Both the position numbers and the translations under genes were made by a program. 64,000 bases of DNA from Lota lota (taxonomy: Eukaryota > Chordata > Actinopteri > Gadiformes > Lotidae), in the NCBI GenBank assembly GCA_026745465.1, contig JACYXH010000172.1:1294501-1358500 (forward strand), in the 5' to 3' direction. The stretch's first letter is position 1. The number at the start of each line of letters is the position of its first letter. Below the pieces are notes generated by a model. That model was not told where the DNA came from and searched no databases. It saw only the letters and a program-made list of their open reading frames with translations. Below are positions 32,626 to 46,005 of this stretch, piece by piece.

Positions 32626-33136
32626 TGTCACATCACCTTCTGCCACCACCTAGTGGCGCCGGCTGCCACTTCCCCACGTGTCTCTGTTTACCTTTCCGTC
32701 AGCAATTACCCTCGTGCACTCCGTTCTACACTCCGGTCTCCAATCACCAATCAACGCACCCTACTTCTTCCCCGTTCACCAAGCAGCCGGCGCCAGTTCG
32801 TTGTTTACGCTTTCCAAGTTAGTTACCTCGTTCCAGCATTCTAGTTCCCTGCTTACTTGTTCCAGCCTGTCCTTAACCCGTCTTCCCTTTTCCTAGCCCT
32901 CCCCGGTTCCGTCCCGACTCCTGCTCCTGTTCGTCTGACTGCCTCCACGTTAACGACCTCTCGCCTGCCTGACCACCCGCCTGCCTACGTCCCTCTGCCT
33001 GCTTGCCACCCACCTGCCAACGAACCCCTGCCTGCCTGACTATCCGCCTGCCTAACCCTTGCCTGTACCGAAATAAATCCCTTTGAACCCATTCCATCTC
33101 TGTCTTGGTGTCTTGCGTTTGGGTTAACAGTTCGAA
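32626..33136 (+). repeat. LTR 1 of composite C
   Basis: Same as 6680-7190, including the 3' end missing 16 bp. Self-primer 11-mer at 32792-32802. Confidence 0.88.
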
Positions 33137-33146
33137 CTGGCCAAAC

Positions 33147-34049
33147 ATTGACCCAGCAGACACGGATCCCATACGCCAGGTTATCTCCCATCAGGGAGTT
33201 TTACTCGGACAACACGACCAGGCGCTGCGGGAGATCACGTCCACCCTCCAGGAGCTTACATCAGCCATCCGTGAAAACCTAGCGCCAACTCCCGTCTCTC
33301 CTTCCCTCGGCCCCTCCCCTGCCAACTACTTCACGTGAGCCGTACATCCCGACCCCCGAACGTTACGAGGGCGATCTGGGTACTTCTCGGGACTTCCTTC
33401 TGCAGTGTGACCTGGTGTTCCGCCTCCAGCCCCTGACCTACCCCACCGACTGCTCCCTGATCGCTTACCTCGTCCGAGCCTTACGTGGTAGGGCCCTCTC
33501 TTGGGCTACCTCCGTAATGGAGGGGGGGTCCGATTTCTGTTCCTCCTACACTGAGTGTACCGCTGATATGCGGAGGGTCTTCGATCACCCCGTCCGTGGC
33601 AGAGAGGTTTCCATGCGTCTCTTCTCCATCCGCCAGGGCTCTCGAAGCGTCGCTGACTTCACAGTTGATTTCCGAACCCTCGCTGCGGAGAGTGGGTGGA
33701 ATGAGGTGGCCTTAATGGGGGCTTTCTTGAGCGCGCTTACTGATCCCATCAGGGATGAGTTGGCCGCTCGGGAGTATTCACCCAATTTGGATCATCTCAT
33801 CTCCCTCGCTAGTTGCCTGGACAATCGTCTGCACGAACGGCGTCGCTAGCGCGCACACCGTCCTTTTCTCCCCGTCATGAGCCAACGTCCCAACCTGAGC
33901 CGGAGCCCATGCAATTGGGGCGAGCCCGCCTGTCCCCGGTCGAGAGGCAACACCGGCTGGCGACCGGTGTTTGCCTTTATTGCGGTCTTCCTGGTCACAC
34001 CATTGCGACCTGTTCCACCTGTCCGGGAAAAGGGTCGACTCGCCTGTAA
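33147..34049 (+). pseudogene. Degenerate gag of internal region 1 (C)
   Basis: Carries the same ATT in place of the start codon, the same early frameshift, the same TAG (33847-33849) after the capsid and the same frame change before the CCHC knuckle as the copy at 7201-8103. A few private missense changes, for example in the capsid near 33483 and 33557. Confidence 0.85.
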
Positions 34050-34087
34050 CTCGAGGGATTCTGGCGAGTCGAACTCTTGATCCCTCG
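34025..34087 (+). promoter_or_regulatory. -1 frameshift signal, internal region 1 (C)
   Basis: GGGAAAA at 34025-34031 with the same 10-bp stem 1 and 8-bp stem 2 as at 8079-8141. Confidence 0.7.
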
Positions 34088-37000
34088 GCCCCCCGTCCTG
34101 GACTCTGTACTTTTATGGCAGGATCAGTCCTTCCCCCTGTCAGTCCTTTTGAATTAAGGAGCAGACGAATCTATCATTGATCGGCAGCTCGTCAGGCAAC
34201 TCGGGATTAAGACATCCCCCTTGGATTCCCCCATTGTAGCCCAGTCCCTCAATGGGAAGACACTTGCTCGGGTTGACCGCCGGACAGTACCTTTTTCTCT
34301 GGTCGTCTCCGGGAACCACCGTGAGTCTCTCACTCTACATGTTATTGACTGTCCTCTCACCCCAGTAGTCTTGGGATTTCCCTGGCTGCAGCGTCACAAC
34401 CCTCACATGGACTGGAAGGAGAGTCGGATCTCCTCCTGGAGCCTTTTCTGTCTCGCCCATTGTCTACGTTCCGCCCAACCCCCCCTCACTCCTGAGGTTT
34501 CACCACCCCCTCCTCCCGACCTCTCCTCCGTTCCCTTGGTTTACCATGACCTTTGAGAGGTTTTCCGTAAGGCCCGCGTCCTTTCTTTACCCCCCCACCG
34601 CCCATATGATTGCGCCATCGACCTACTCCCCGGAGCTCCCCTGCCCAGCAGTCAGCTGTTTAACCTTTCCCGTCCCGAGCGTGTGTCCATGGAGCAATAC
34701 ATCCAGGAGTCCCTGGCCGCTGGGATAATCCATCCCTCATCTTCCCCGGTAGGAGCGGGTTTTTTCTTTGTCAGTAAGAAGGACGGCTCCCTCCGTCCTT
34801 GCATTGACTATCGTGGGCTGAACAACATCACGGTAAAGAATATATACCCGTTGCCCCTCATTAGCTCCGCCTTTGTTCCCCTCCATGGAGCCATGGTCTT
34901 CTCTAAACTGGACCTGCGCAATGCGTACCACCTGGTCCGGATCCGGGTCAGGGCCGAGTGGAAGACGGCCTTCAACACTCCCTTGGGCCACTTCGAATAT
35001 TTAGTTTTGCCTTTCGGTCTCACCAACGATCCTGCGGTCTTCCAAGCGCTGGTTAACAATGTCCTCCGCGACATGTTTAACGACTCTGTGTTCGTTTACC
35101 TGGATGACATTTTGATCTTCTCCGGGTCCCTGGAAGAGCACAGAGTACATGTATGGCAGGTTCTCCAGCGTCTTCTAGAGAACAGACTTTTCGTAAAGGC
35201 AGAGAAGTGCGACTTCCATGTCCCGTCCGTCTCCTTCCTGGGTTACATCATTGGCCAGGGGGAGGCGAAGATGGATCCATGCAAGGTCTCTGCGGTAGCT
35301 GAGTGGCCCTCTCCTTCCTCCAGGAAGCAGCTCCAGCAATTCATTGGCTTCGCCAATTTCTACCGTCGCTTCATAAGAGGTTATGGCCAGATCGCTGCCC
35401 CTCTCACTGCACAAACCTCTTCCAAGAGGTCCTTTGAGTGGACGCCGGAGGCAGAGACTTCTTTCCTGGATCTGAAGGAGCGATTCGTTTCAGCGCCCAT
35501 CCTCATTCAGCCCGACCCGACCCTCCAGTTTATCGTGGAGGTCGACGCTTCCGACACTGGGGTGAGGGCGGTGCTTTCACAACGTTCCCCCGGTGACCAC
35601 AAGCTCCATCCCTGCGCTTTCTTCTCGCGCCGGCTGACCCCGCCAGAGCGCAACTATGATGTCGGGAACCGCGAGCCTTTGGCTGTTAAACTGGCACTAG
35701 AGGAATGGCGTCACTGGCTGGAGGGAGCGGACCAGCCATTTATTGTCTGGACAGATCACCGGAACCTGGAGTACATTCAGTCTGCCAAGAGACTCAACTC
35801 CCGGCAGGCCAGGTGGGCTCTTTTCTTTGGACGTTTCAATTACACACTAACATACCGACCTGGTTCCCATAACATTAAGCCAGACGCCCTATCCCGTTTA
35901 CACTCTCCCGAGGGCCCTTGCACTGAACCGGAACCCATCCTGCCGTCCGCCTGCCTCGTCGCTACGCTCACCCTGGAGGTCGAATCCGCTGTTCTCCAGG
36001 CTCAGCGGCAACAGCCTGACCCCGGCTCTGGTCCGCCCAACCGGCTGTTCGTCCCGGACGTGGTGAGGTCCAAGGTGCTCATCTGGGCTCACTCCTCGAG
36101 ACTCACCTGTCACCCAGGCATAACCCGAACTCTGGAGTTCGCTCGTCGGCGGTTCTGGTGGCCCTCCATGGATGCTGATGTCCGCGCTTTCATTGCGGCG
36201 TGTGCTGTCTGTGCCCGTAACAAGACCTCAACCCAACCACGTACCGGCTTGCTCCGACCCCTGCCTATCCCCAGTCGTCCATGGTCCCACATTGCCCTGG
36301 ACTTTGTCACCGGCCTCCCCCCTTCTGATGGTAACACCACCATCCTCACTGTCATAGATCGTTTCTCCAAGGCTGCACATTTCATTGCGCTCCCTAAGCT
36401 TCCCTCCGCTAGAGAGACTGCGGATCTCGTGGTGTCCCATGTGTTCCGCCTCCATGGCATTCCGGCGGATATCGTGTCGGACCGGGGCCCGCAGTTCATC
36501 TCCCAGGTCTGGTGAGCGTTCTGTGCGGCTCTGGGAACCACGATCAGCCTCTCCTCCGGTTACCACCCGCTGACCAATGGGCAAACTGAAAGGGCAAACC
36601 AGGAGATGGAAGCTGCACTTCGCTGCGTGACCAGCACCAACTCCTCGTCCTGGAGTACTCAACTTCCCTGGGTTGAGTATGCCCACAACACCCTTGTCAA
36701 TGCGTCCACTGGTCTGTCACCGTTTATGTGCTCGTTGGGATACCAACCTCCCCTGTTCCCTGCCTTAGAGGCAGAAATCGCTGTCCCCTCTATCCAGGCT
36801 CACCTACGCCGTTGCCAGCGCACCTGGAAGCGTGCATGTACTGCACTTCTCCGTGCGTCCACCCGCTCCCAACACCAGGCGAACAAGCGCCGGCAACCGA
36901 CCACACAGTACTCCCCTGGACAGAAGGTCTGGCTGCTGTCTAAGGACCTTCCCTTAAAGGGGGTCTCCCAGAAACTCTCACCCCGGTTTGTCGGACCCTT

Positions 37001-37370
37001 TGAGATCGAGGCCCTGATCAACCCCTGTGCGGTCCGGTTAAGGTTGCCCCCATCGCTCCGCATACACCCCACCTTCCACGTCTCCCAGCTGAAGCCCGTC
37101 TCCTCTAGTCCGCTGTCTCCTCCGTCTCTGGCGCCACCTCCCCCCCGGCTGATCAACAATCATCTGGCATACACGGTCAGACTCCTCCTCGATGTGCGTC
37201 GTCGCGGCCGATGATACCAGTATCTGGTAGACTGGGAGGGCTACGGACCTGAGGAGCGGTCCTGGGTTCCTCAGAGTCGCATTCTGGACGCCTCCCTAAT
37301 CCGGGACTTCCACCGCCTGCACCCCTGTCACCCCGTTTGTCCGCCTGGAGGTGCCCTTAGAGGGGGGGGG
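34028..37370 (+). pseudogene. Degenerate pol of internal region 1 (C)
   Basis: Same break set as the A copy: protease triad changed to Asn-stop-Gly at 34152-34160, TGA at 34554-34556, TGA at 36513-36515 in the integrase core, and TGA at 37212-37214 before the chromodomain. The open RT to integrase stretch is 34683-36515, with YLDD and the HHCC zinc domain. The residue after the second integrase Asp is Arg, as usual, whereas the A copy has Gln. Confidence 0.92.
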
Positions 37371-37373
37371 TAC

Positions 37374-37898
37374 TGTCACGTCACCCTCTGCCACCACCTA
37401 GTTGCGCCGGCTGCCACTTCCCCACGTGTCTCTGTTTACCTTTCCGTCAGCAATTACCCTCGTGCACTCCGTTCTACACTCCGGTCTCCAATCACCAATC
37501 AACGCACCCTACTTCTTCCCCATTCACCAAGCAGCTGGCGCCAGTTCGTTGTTTACGCTTTCCAAGTTAGTTACCTCGTTCTAGCATTCTAGTTCCCTGC
37601 TTACCAGTTCCAGCCTGTCCTTACCCCTTCTTCCCTTTTCCTAGTCCTCCCCGGTACCGTCCCGACTCCTGCTCCGGTTCTGCCTCCGGTGCTGCCTCCA
37701 CGTTAATGACTTCTCGCCTACCTGACTACCCGCCTGCCTACGTCCCTCTGCCTGCTTGCCACCCACCTGCCAACGAACCCCTGCCTGCCTGACTATCCGC
37801 CTGCCTAACCCTTGCCTGTACCGAAATAAATCCCTTTTAACCCGTTCCATCTCTGTCTTGGTGTCTTGCGTTTGGGTTAACAGTTCGAAACCTTAACA
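37374..37898 (+). repeat. LTR 2 of composite C
   Basis: Same 525-bp middle LTR as 11424-11948, with the same distinctive block. Confidence 0.9.
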
Positions 37899-37899
37899 G

Positions 37900-37910
37900 A
37901 ACGAACTGGC
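37900..37910 (+). promoter_or_regulatory. Self-primed primer binding site, unit C
   Basis: AACGAACTGGC, complementary to the LTR 11-mer as in unit A. Confidence 0.65.
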
Positions 37911-37915
37911 AAAAC

Positions 37916-38702
37916 ATGGACCCAGCAGACACGGATCCCATACGCCAGGTTATCTCCCATCAGGGAGTTTTACTCAGACAACACGACCAGGCGCTGCGGG
38001 AGATCACGTCCACCCTCCAGGAGCTTACATCAGCCATCCGTGAAAACCGCGTCCTGGCGCCAACTCCCGTCTCACCGCTCCTTCCCTCGGCCCCTCCCCT
38101 GCCAACTACTTCACGTGAGCCGTACATCCCGACCCCCAAACGTTACAAGGACGATCTGGGTAATCCGTAATGGAGGGGGGGTCCGATTTCTGTTACTCCT
38201 ACACTGAGTTTACCGCTGAGATGCGGAGGTTCTTCGATCACCCCGTCCGTGGCAGAGAGGTTTCCATGCATCTCTTCTCCATCCGCCAGGGCTCTCGAAG
38301 CGTCACTGACTTCGCAGTTGATTTCCGAACCCTCGCTGCGGAGAGTGGGTGGAATGAGGTGGCCTTAATGGGGGCTTTCTTGAGCGCGCTTACTGATCCC
38401 ATCAGGGATGAGTTGGCCGCTCGGGAGGATTCACCCAATTTGGATCATCTCATCTCCCTCGCTAGTTGCCTGAACAATCGTCTGCGCGAACGGCGTCGCG
38501 AGCGCGCACACCGTCCTATTCTCCCTGTCATGAGCCAACGTCCCAACCTGAGCCACAGCCCATGCAATTGGGGCGAGCCCGCCTGTCCCCGGTCGAGAGG
38601 CAACACCGGCTGGCGACCGGTGCTTGCCTTTATTGCGGTCTTCCTGGTCACACCATTGCGACCTGTTCCACCTGTCCGGGAAAAGGGTCGACTCGCCTGT
38701 AA
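37916..38702 (+). pseudogene. Degenerate gag of internal region 2 (C)
   Basis: Intact ATG at 37916, same internal deletion (junction near 38167) and same frame change before the CCHC knuckle (38466-38702) as the A copy. Confidence 0.85.
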
Positions 38703-38740
38703 CTCGAGGGATTCTGGCGAGTCGAACTCTTGATCCCTCG
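38678..38740 (+). promoter_or_regulatory. -1 frameshift signal, internal region 2 (C)
   Basis: GGGAAAA at 38678-38684 followed by stem 1 and stem 2 as in the other copies. Here the 5' arm has G rather than T, giving 10 bp. Confidence 0.7.
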
Positions 38741-41700
38741 GCCCCCCGTCCCGTCCTGGACTCTGTCCTTTTATGGCAGGAGCAGTCCTTCCCCCTGTCA
38801 GTCCTTTTGGATTCAGGAGCGGACGAATCTTTCATTGATCGGCAGCTCGTCAGGCAACTCGGGATTAAGACAACCCCCTTGGATTCCCCCATTGTAGCCC
38901 AGTCCCTCAATGTGAAGACACTTGCTCGGGTTGACCGCCGGACAGTACCTTTGTCTCTGGTCGTCTCCGGGAACCTCCGTGAGTCTCTCACTCTACATGT
39001 TATTGACTGTCCTCTCACCCCAGTAGTCTTGGGATTTCCCTGGCTGCAGTGTCACAACCCTCACATGGACTGGAAGGAGAGTCGGATCTCCTCCTGGAGC
39101 CCTTTCTGTCTCGCCCATTGTCTACGTTCCGCCCAACCCCCTCTCACTCCTGAGGTTCCACCACCCCCTCCTCCCGACCTCTCCTCCGTTCCCTTGGTTT
39201 ACCATGACCTTAGAGAGGTTTTCAGTAAGGCCCGCGCCCTTTCTTTACCCCCCCCCCCCCCCCACCGCCCATACGATTGCGCCATCGACCTACTCCCCGG
39301 AGCTCCCCTGCCCAGCAGTCAGCTGTTTAACCTTTCCCGTCCCGAGCGTGTGTCCATGGAGCAATACATCCAGGAGTCCCTGGCCGCTGGGATAATCTGT
39401 CCCTCATCTTCCCTGGTAGGAGCGGGGTTTTTCTTTGTCAGTAAGAAGGACGGCTCCCTCCATCCTTGCATTGAATATCGTGGGCTGAACAACATCACGG
39501 TAAAGAATAAATACCCGTTGCCCCTCATTAGCTCCGCCTTTGTTCCCCTCCATGGAGCCATGGTCTTCTCTAAACTGGACCTGCGCAATGCGTACCACCT
39601 GGTCCGGATCCGGGAGGGGGACGAGTGGAAGACGGCCTTCAACACTCCCTTGGGCCACTTCGAATATTTAGTTTTGCCTTTCGGTTTCACCAACGATCCT
39701 GCAGTCATCCAAGCGCTGGTTAACGATGTCCTCCGCGACATGCTTAACGACTCTGTGTTCGTTTACCTGGATGACATCTTGATCTTCTCCGGGTCCCTGG
39801 AAGAGCACAGAGTACATGTATGGCAGGTTCTCCAGCGTCTTCTAGAGAACAGACTTTCCGTAAAGGCAGAGAAGTGCGACTGCTATGTCCCGTCCGTCTC
39901 CTTCCTGGGTTACATCATTGGCCAGGGGGAGGTGAAGATGGATCCATGCAAGGTGTCTGCGGTAGCTGAGTGGCCCTCTCCTTCCTCCAGGAAGCAGCTC
40001 CAGCAATTCCTTGGCTTCGCCAATTTCTACCGTCGCTTCATCAGAGGTTATGGCCAGATCGCTGCCCCCCTCACTGCCCTAACCTCTTCCAAGAGGTCCT
40101 TTGAGTGGATGCCGGAGGCAGAGACTTCTTTCCTGGATCTGAAGGAGCGATTCGTTTCAGCGCCCATCCTCATTCAGCCCGACCCGACCCGACCCTCCAG
40201 TTTATCATGGAGGTCGACGCTTCCAACACTGGGGTGGGGGCGGTGCTTTCACAACGTTCCCCCGGTGACCACAAGCTCCATCCCTGCGCTTTCTTCTCGC
40301 GCCGGCTGACCCCGCCAGAGTGCAACTATGATGTCGGGAACCGCGAGCTTTTGGCTGTGAAACTGGCACTAGAGGAATGGCGTCACTGGCTGGAGGGAGC
40401 GGACCAGCCATTCATTGTCTGGACAGATCACCGGAACCTGGAGTTCATTCAGTCTGCCAAGAGACTCAACTCCCGGCAGGCCAGGTGGGCTCTTTTCTTT
40501 GGACGTTTCAATTTCACGCAAACCTACCGACCTGGGACCCGTAACATTAAGACAGACGCCATATCCCGTTTACACTCTCCCGAGGGCCCTTGCACTGAAC
40601 CGGAACCCATCCTGCCGTCTGCCTGCCTTGTCGCTACGCTCACCCTGGAGGTCGAATCCGCTGTTCTCCAGGCTCAGCGGCAACAGCCTTACCCCGGCTC
40701 TGGTCCGCCCAACCGGCTGTTCGTCCCGGACATGGTGAGGTCCAAGGTGCTCACCTGGGCTCACTCCTCGAGACTCACCTGTCACCCAGGCATAACCCGA
40801 ACCCTGGAGTTCGCTCGTCGGCGGTTCTGGTGGCCCTCCATGGACGCTGACGTCCGCGCTTTCATCGCGGCGTGTGCTGTCTGTGCCCATAACAAGACCT
40901 ATCACATACCGGCTTGCTCTGACCCCTGCCTATCCCTAGTCGTCCATGGTCCCACATTGCCCTGGACTTTGTCACCGGCCTCCCCCCTTCTGATGGTAAC
41001 ACCACCATCCTCACTGTCATAGATCATTTCTCCAAGGCTGCACATTTCTTTGCGCTCCCTAAGCTTCACTCCACTAGAGAGACTGCGGATCTCGTGGTGT
41101 CCCATGTGTTCCGCCTCCATGGCATTCCGGCGGATATCGTGTCGGACCGGGGCCCGCAGTTCATCTCCCTGGTCTGGCGAGCATTCTGTGCGGCTCTGGG
41201 AACCACGATCAGCCTCTCCTCTGGTTACCACCCGCAGACCAATGGGCAAACTGAAAGGGCAAACCAGGAGATGGAAGCCGCACTTCGCTGCGTGACCAGC
41301 ACCAACTCCTCGTCCTGGAGTACTCAACTTCCCTGGGTTGAGTATGCCCACAACACCCTTGTCAATGCGTCTACTGGTCTGTCACCGTTCATATGCTCGT
41401 TGGGATACCAACCGCCCCTGTTCCCTGCCTTAGAGGCAGAAATCGCTGTCCCCTCTATCCAGGCTCACCTACGCCGTTGCCAGCGCACCTGGGAGCGTGC
41501 ACGTACTGCACTTCTCCGTGCATCCACCCGCTCCCAACACCAGGCGAACAAGCGCCGGCAACCGGCCCCGCAATACTCCCCTGGACAGAAGGTCTGGCTC
41601 CGGTCTAATGACCTTCCCTTAAAGGGGGTCTCCCAGAAACTCTCACCCCGGTTTGTCGTACCCTTTGAGATCGAGGCCCTGATCAACCCCTGTGCGGTCC

Positions 41701-42040
41701 GGTTAAGGTTGCCCCCATCGCTCCGCATACACCCCACCTTCCACGTCTCCCAGTTGAAGCCCGTCTCCTCTAGTCCGCTGTCTCCTCCGTCCCCGGCGCC
41801 ACCTCCCCCCCGGCTGATCGACAATCATCCGGCGTACACGGTCAGACGCCTCCTTGATGTGCGTCGTCGCGGCCGAGGATACCAGTATCTGGTAGACTGG
41901 GAGGGCTACGGACCTGAGGAGCGGTCCTGGGTTCCTCAGAGTTGTATTCTGGACGCCTCCCTAATCCCGGACTTCCACCGCCTGCACCCCTCTCACCCCG
42001 TTCGTCCGCCTGGAGGCGCCCGTAGAGGGGGGGGGGGGGG
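38681..42040 (+). pseudogene. Degenerate pol of internal region 2 (C)
   Basis: Longest intact pol stretch in the window: 38624-40309 is open from the frameshift site through protease (DSGA) and RT (YLDD), because its C16 tract at 39248-39263 restores the frame broken in the A copy. The shared CGACC duplication near 40185 then ends it. RNase H to integrase zinc domain continues in the next frame from 40105. A private 7-bp deletion near 40899 shifts the frame where the A copy has a TGA downstream. 41094-42227 covers integrase core, C-terminal domain and chromodomain. Confidence 0.92.
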
Positions 42041-42045
42041 GGTAC

Positions 42046-42565
42046 TGTCACATCACCCTCTGCCACCACCTATTGGCGCCGGCTGCCACTTCCCCACGTG
42101 TCTCTGTTTACCTTTCCGTCAGCAATTACCCTCGTGCACTCTGTTCTACACTCCGGTCTCCAATCACCAATCAACGCACCCTACTTCTTCCCCGTTCACC
42201 AAGCAGCTGGCGCCAGTTCGTTGTTAACGCTTTCCAAGTTAGTTACCTCGTTCCAGCATTCTAGTTCCCTGCTTACCTGTTCCAGCCTGTCCTTAACCCG
42301 TCTTCCCTTTTCCTAGTCCTCCCCAGTTCCGTCCCGACTCCTGCTCCTGTTTGTCTGACTGCCTCTACGTTAACGACCTCTCGCCTGCCTGACCACCCGC
42401 CTGCCTACGTCCCTCTGCCTGCTTGCCACCCACCTGCCAACGAACCCCTGCCTGCCTGACTATCCGCCTGCCTAACCCTTGCCTGTACCGAAATATATCC
42501 CTTTGAACCTGTTCCATCTCTGTCTTGGTGTCTTGCGTTTGGGTTAACAGTTCGAAACCTTAACA
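42046..42565 (+). repeat. LTR 3 of composite C
   Basis: Same 520-bp LTR as 16098-16617. Confidence 0.9.
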
Positions 42566-42570
42566 CTTAC

Positions 42571-44381
42571 ACACTGCGATGTTTTACACATAAATAATAC
42601 AATCATTTGTAATATAAAATGTGTTCAGCAGTAGATCGACTTGGATAAATTATGATAACATGATGATATTGCATCACTTAGACTTAAGTCATCTGACAAA
42701 CCATAAACTTTGCTGTAAGGCCCATACTTTACCAGGGTCACACGCAGGGACTGTGTTTGTGTGTATGTGTGTGTGTTCCCCAAGGCCAAGTTACCACGGC
42801 TCAAAGGTCACAGCCATGCCTGCCGTCATGGTCGCAAAGGATAGGTGGGGGGGGCACTTTTATATGATTGAGGGATTTCAACTCTACAAAAATGATATGA
42901 TTGGAGGCTCAAGCCAAACAGGAAGTGATGGAATTTAATTTTTATTAAATGAATAACAATCAATCTTGGGGCTCTAGCCCTATAAGAAAGGTTAACAAAG
43001 CATAATCAAATGCTATATTGAAATGCATTGGAAACCCAAGCTGTTACCATACATTCATCTAAATTCAGAGACAAGAGATATAAACTTGGACCCTAACCCT
43101 AACTCTACCCCCCCTCCCCGACCCTGGGGTCTGAGAGGGCCAAAGGTAGGTCTGGTGACTAACTTTGGCCTGACTCAGTCAGGCCCTTGAACAAGGTTGT
43201 AGAGTCCCAGGGCTGTAGGTCCTTCCTATCTCCAAAACAGCCTGTACACCACATTCCGATCAACTAGGTCTCATGGGCCACACTTCTTAGAGGACACACT
43301 TTCTGCAAGCGCTAGAAATCCAAATATTGGCTAGGTCGTTTCCTGGACCCATGGGAACACGTTTATGAATTTTGGCATCTCTAGCCATCCCAAAGGGGCG
43401 AACAAGGGGCATGATCGACAACTGAAGAGTAAATGGGCATAAAACAGAGGGAAGTTTCCAGTTCCCCATTTTCGGTGGGATGGAGGTGGAAATGCATGGC
43501 TTAAAGCGTGTAAACACAGCTGGCCTGTGAACAAGTTTTCAAGTTTGGGTTCAAAAGGTCAAAAGGAGCCTTCACCACTGCCCTTAATGAGATTATAAAA
43601 AGTTAATGTGCATTTCTCTCCTAACTTTTTTTTTTATGGAATAGAGGTCTGATTCACAGATATGCATCTTGGATCGGTAAGATGTAGGTCTGGGAAGAAT
43701 TTCATCTCAAAATCGTACAAGCGAGCTGCTGGGTGAGGCGCCACGAGATGGAGAATGTGCTGAGGCTTTGTGAGTCACTTCCTGTAGAAGTACGGCCTCC
43801 TAATTGAACATTCTAGTATACTTGAATGCCCTCTACCATGTAAAAGACACCCACACCAGTGGGCCGTGGCAACAATTCCCCCTGTCCATATGGGGGAGGT
43901 TGGGAGGGAGGGGTGCTTGTGGTCAGTAGGGGTGCATCAGACATACATAAGCAGCTTGCCATGATCAATGCACTCAACAACAGAAAAGGTCAATACACAC
44001 TGAGGCTGAGGAATGCCCTCTCACACGTAAGGGTAATGTGAAAAAGATAATGCATTGTGACAAATAAACGTGCCTTGTTAAATCAATGAGCTTGGCGTTT
44101 GGCTATCGGCTGTGTCACTTCTAAATCCGTCCGTGCTAACAAATATCTCGGAGTGACGGAACTAGCCCTCAGACGAGAGGATTCCAAACAAAAATGTAGC
44201 TCATTGTTCAGAGAATAGCCTACCCCCATTATATTCCCTCAAAAGCGCAACGAGCAGTTCAAACCCATACAGTGATAAACATGTAACTAGAAACGTTGAT
44301 ATTGAACGTATTTTGGTTCCGAAACGTTGGATACAACGTATCTGTGGTTTGCAGAACGTTTTCTTCTGGCGACTGGGTTGC
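42571..44381. other. Spacer of unit C, no gene seen
   Basis: Same type of spacer as 16623-18441. At 42841-42854 the poly(G) tract is rearranged and the following CCCGTTTGACCA is lost. Inverted repeats near 43138 have one arm altered relative to unit A. Confidence 0.55.
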
Positions 44382-45093
44382 CATACAGGTCATACTTGTA
44401 CAGCATTCAGAAAATGTGACTGCACTCTTTCTCTTATGCAGCTACTGAAAACTTAGTTTTTGGTCTCAGATTGTTTTCGGTCTCAGATTGTTACCTCTTA
44501 CCGGTTTCCTTTTTGCCCAGGTGCACATATTGCAGTGACTTCCTGATTTGACAATATCTGTATTGTATGATTTATTCATTGCTTGAACATATGGTGGACT
44601 CTCCCCATGTGGTTGAGAGACTCAAACAATGGTTTGTACATTTCTCCTCATATCTGCTCTGCTATTACTTTATCTCTTACTTCTGTTCTGGTCATTATGA
44701 TAGAGTCTTTGCCTCAGGTTTAATTAAATAACTGTGACCTCTGTAAATCAGGTGTATCTGTGATTGTTCATTCATTTATTATTTTTTAAACACTACAATA
44801 CACCACTCAACTGATTCGGGTTGCTTCTGAAGATATCATTGTGTATCTAAATAAACTGAGGTTAGCCAAAGTGAAATATATTTTGTGGTCTAAAACTCGT
44901 ACTTCATTAATAGTATTATTGTTGTAAATAATAATATCAGATATTGAAAAATATTAATATATTCATTGTTGTCCATTGGAAGTAGTGATTTAGTATGGGG
45001 GGTTGAACACTTTTGTGAGGCACTGTATGCATGTCCCATTCTCATTAGAGGCTGAGGCCCCCTAAAGGTCTGATCCTAGAATCGACCCTGTGC

Positions 45094-45413
45094 CACAACA
45101 CCTGATGAATCCCTTTATCAGTACATTCATCAGTACATCAGTCATTATTATCTCCTCATTAATGATGTTAAAAAGTGAGTAGAGAGAGAGATCTCATTTA
45201 AGTTACTTAAGCTTTCAACATAAACAATGAACCACAGAGAATACAGAACACATTTTTGTTTATTTATTTTCACAATGAACAAATACAATTAAAGTACATC
45301 TTAGATAGAACATAGAAATACAAGTGCAGGAGAGGGACAGAAACCCAGACGACTCCCTCACCTCAAAGCGGCAGGTTGTTTCAAACAGGATGTGACCAGA
45401 CAACCAATCATTG
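45094..45413. repeat. Left flanking direct repeat of TAAR D
   Basis: Counterpart of 701-1021; pairs with 48331-48652. Confidence 0.75.
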
Positions 45414-46005
45414 CTCTCCTGATACATGTTTCTATAATTGAATTTCCCCAAAGTAACCCAGGCTCAGACAGATTATTGGAAAGCTCAAATGTCATTCAAT
45501 GCCCAGTATTAAAGAACATACAATCGTTATGGTTACTAAACTGTATTTTACAATGTAGAATGTTTGTACTTTATTGAAAACATATATTCAATCATAAACT
45601 TTAATTATATAATATTCATTTCACATTCTATTAAAGCTATACGTACAACTACAATTATACACATCTTACAATTTATTAAACGTTACAAATATGCAAATCT
45701 GCATTATTATAATTCTCATACCTATACATTCTTGTGTTTTCTTTTCTTATTCGTAATATCTAATTGCTAATCAATATAGCGTAAAGTGACATCATTCTGT
45801 TTTCTTCATTTACTGACTCATGATGTATTTGATTATAATGTGCTGTGTCTAGAGTATTTTCAGTTAATAAGTTATCTGCTACACTGCATGGAGCTGGGGA
45901 ATAATATACAAGCAATTCATTAATAAAGACTTTCTAATAAGAAAAACAAGTTTTCCTTTGTTCCTTAACCTCTGAAACACCTCAGATCCAATCTGTCAGT
46001 GCATC

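Larger units (their letters stand above)
32626..42565 (+). mobile_element. Composite chromovirus, unit C copy
   Basis: Same LTR-int-LTR-int-LTR structure and same CTTAC duplication (32621-32625 and 42566-42570) as in unit A. Most inactivating changes are shared with A. Private changes include a 7-bp deletion in region 2 near 40899 and a longer C tract near 39248. Confidence 0.92.
25942..44381. repeat. Tandem unit C, recent duplicate of unit A
   Basis: Matches unit A at an offset of 25941 to 25950 bp with only scattered substitutions and a few small indels, through solo LTR, receptor, both flanks and the whole composite chromovirus. Near identity ends around the poly(G) tract at 42841-42854. 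Flank contents are as in unit A. Confidence 0.93.
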
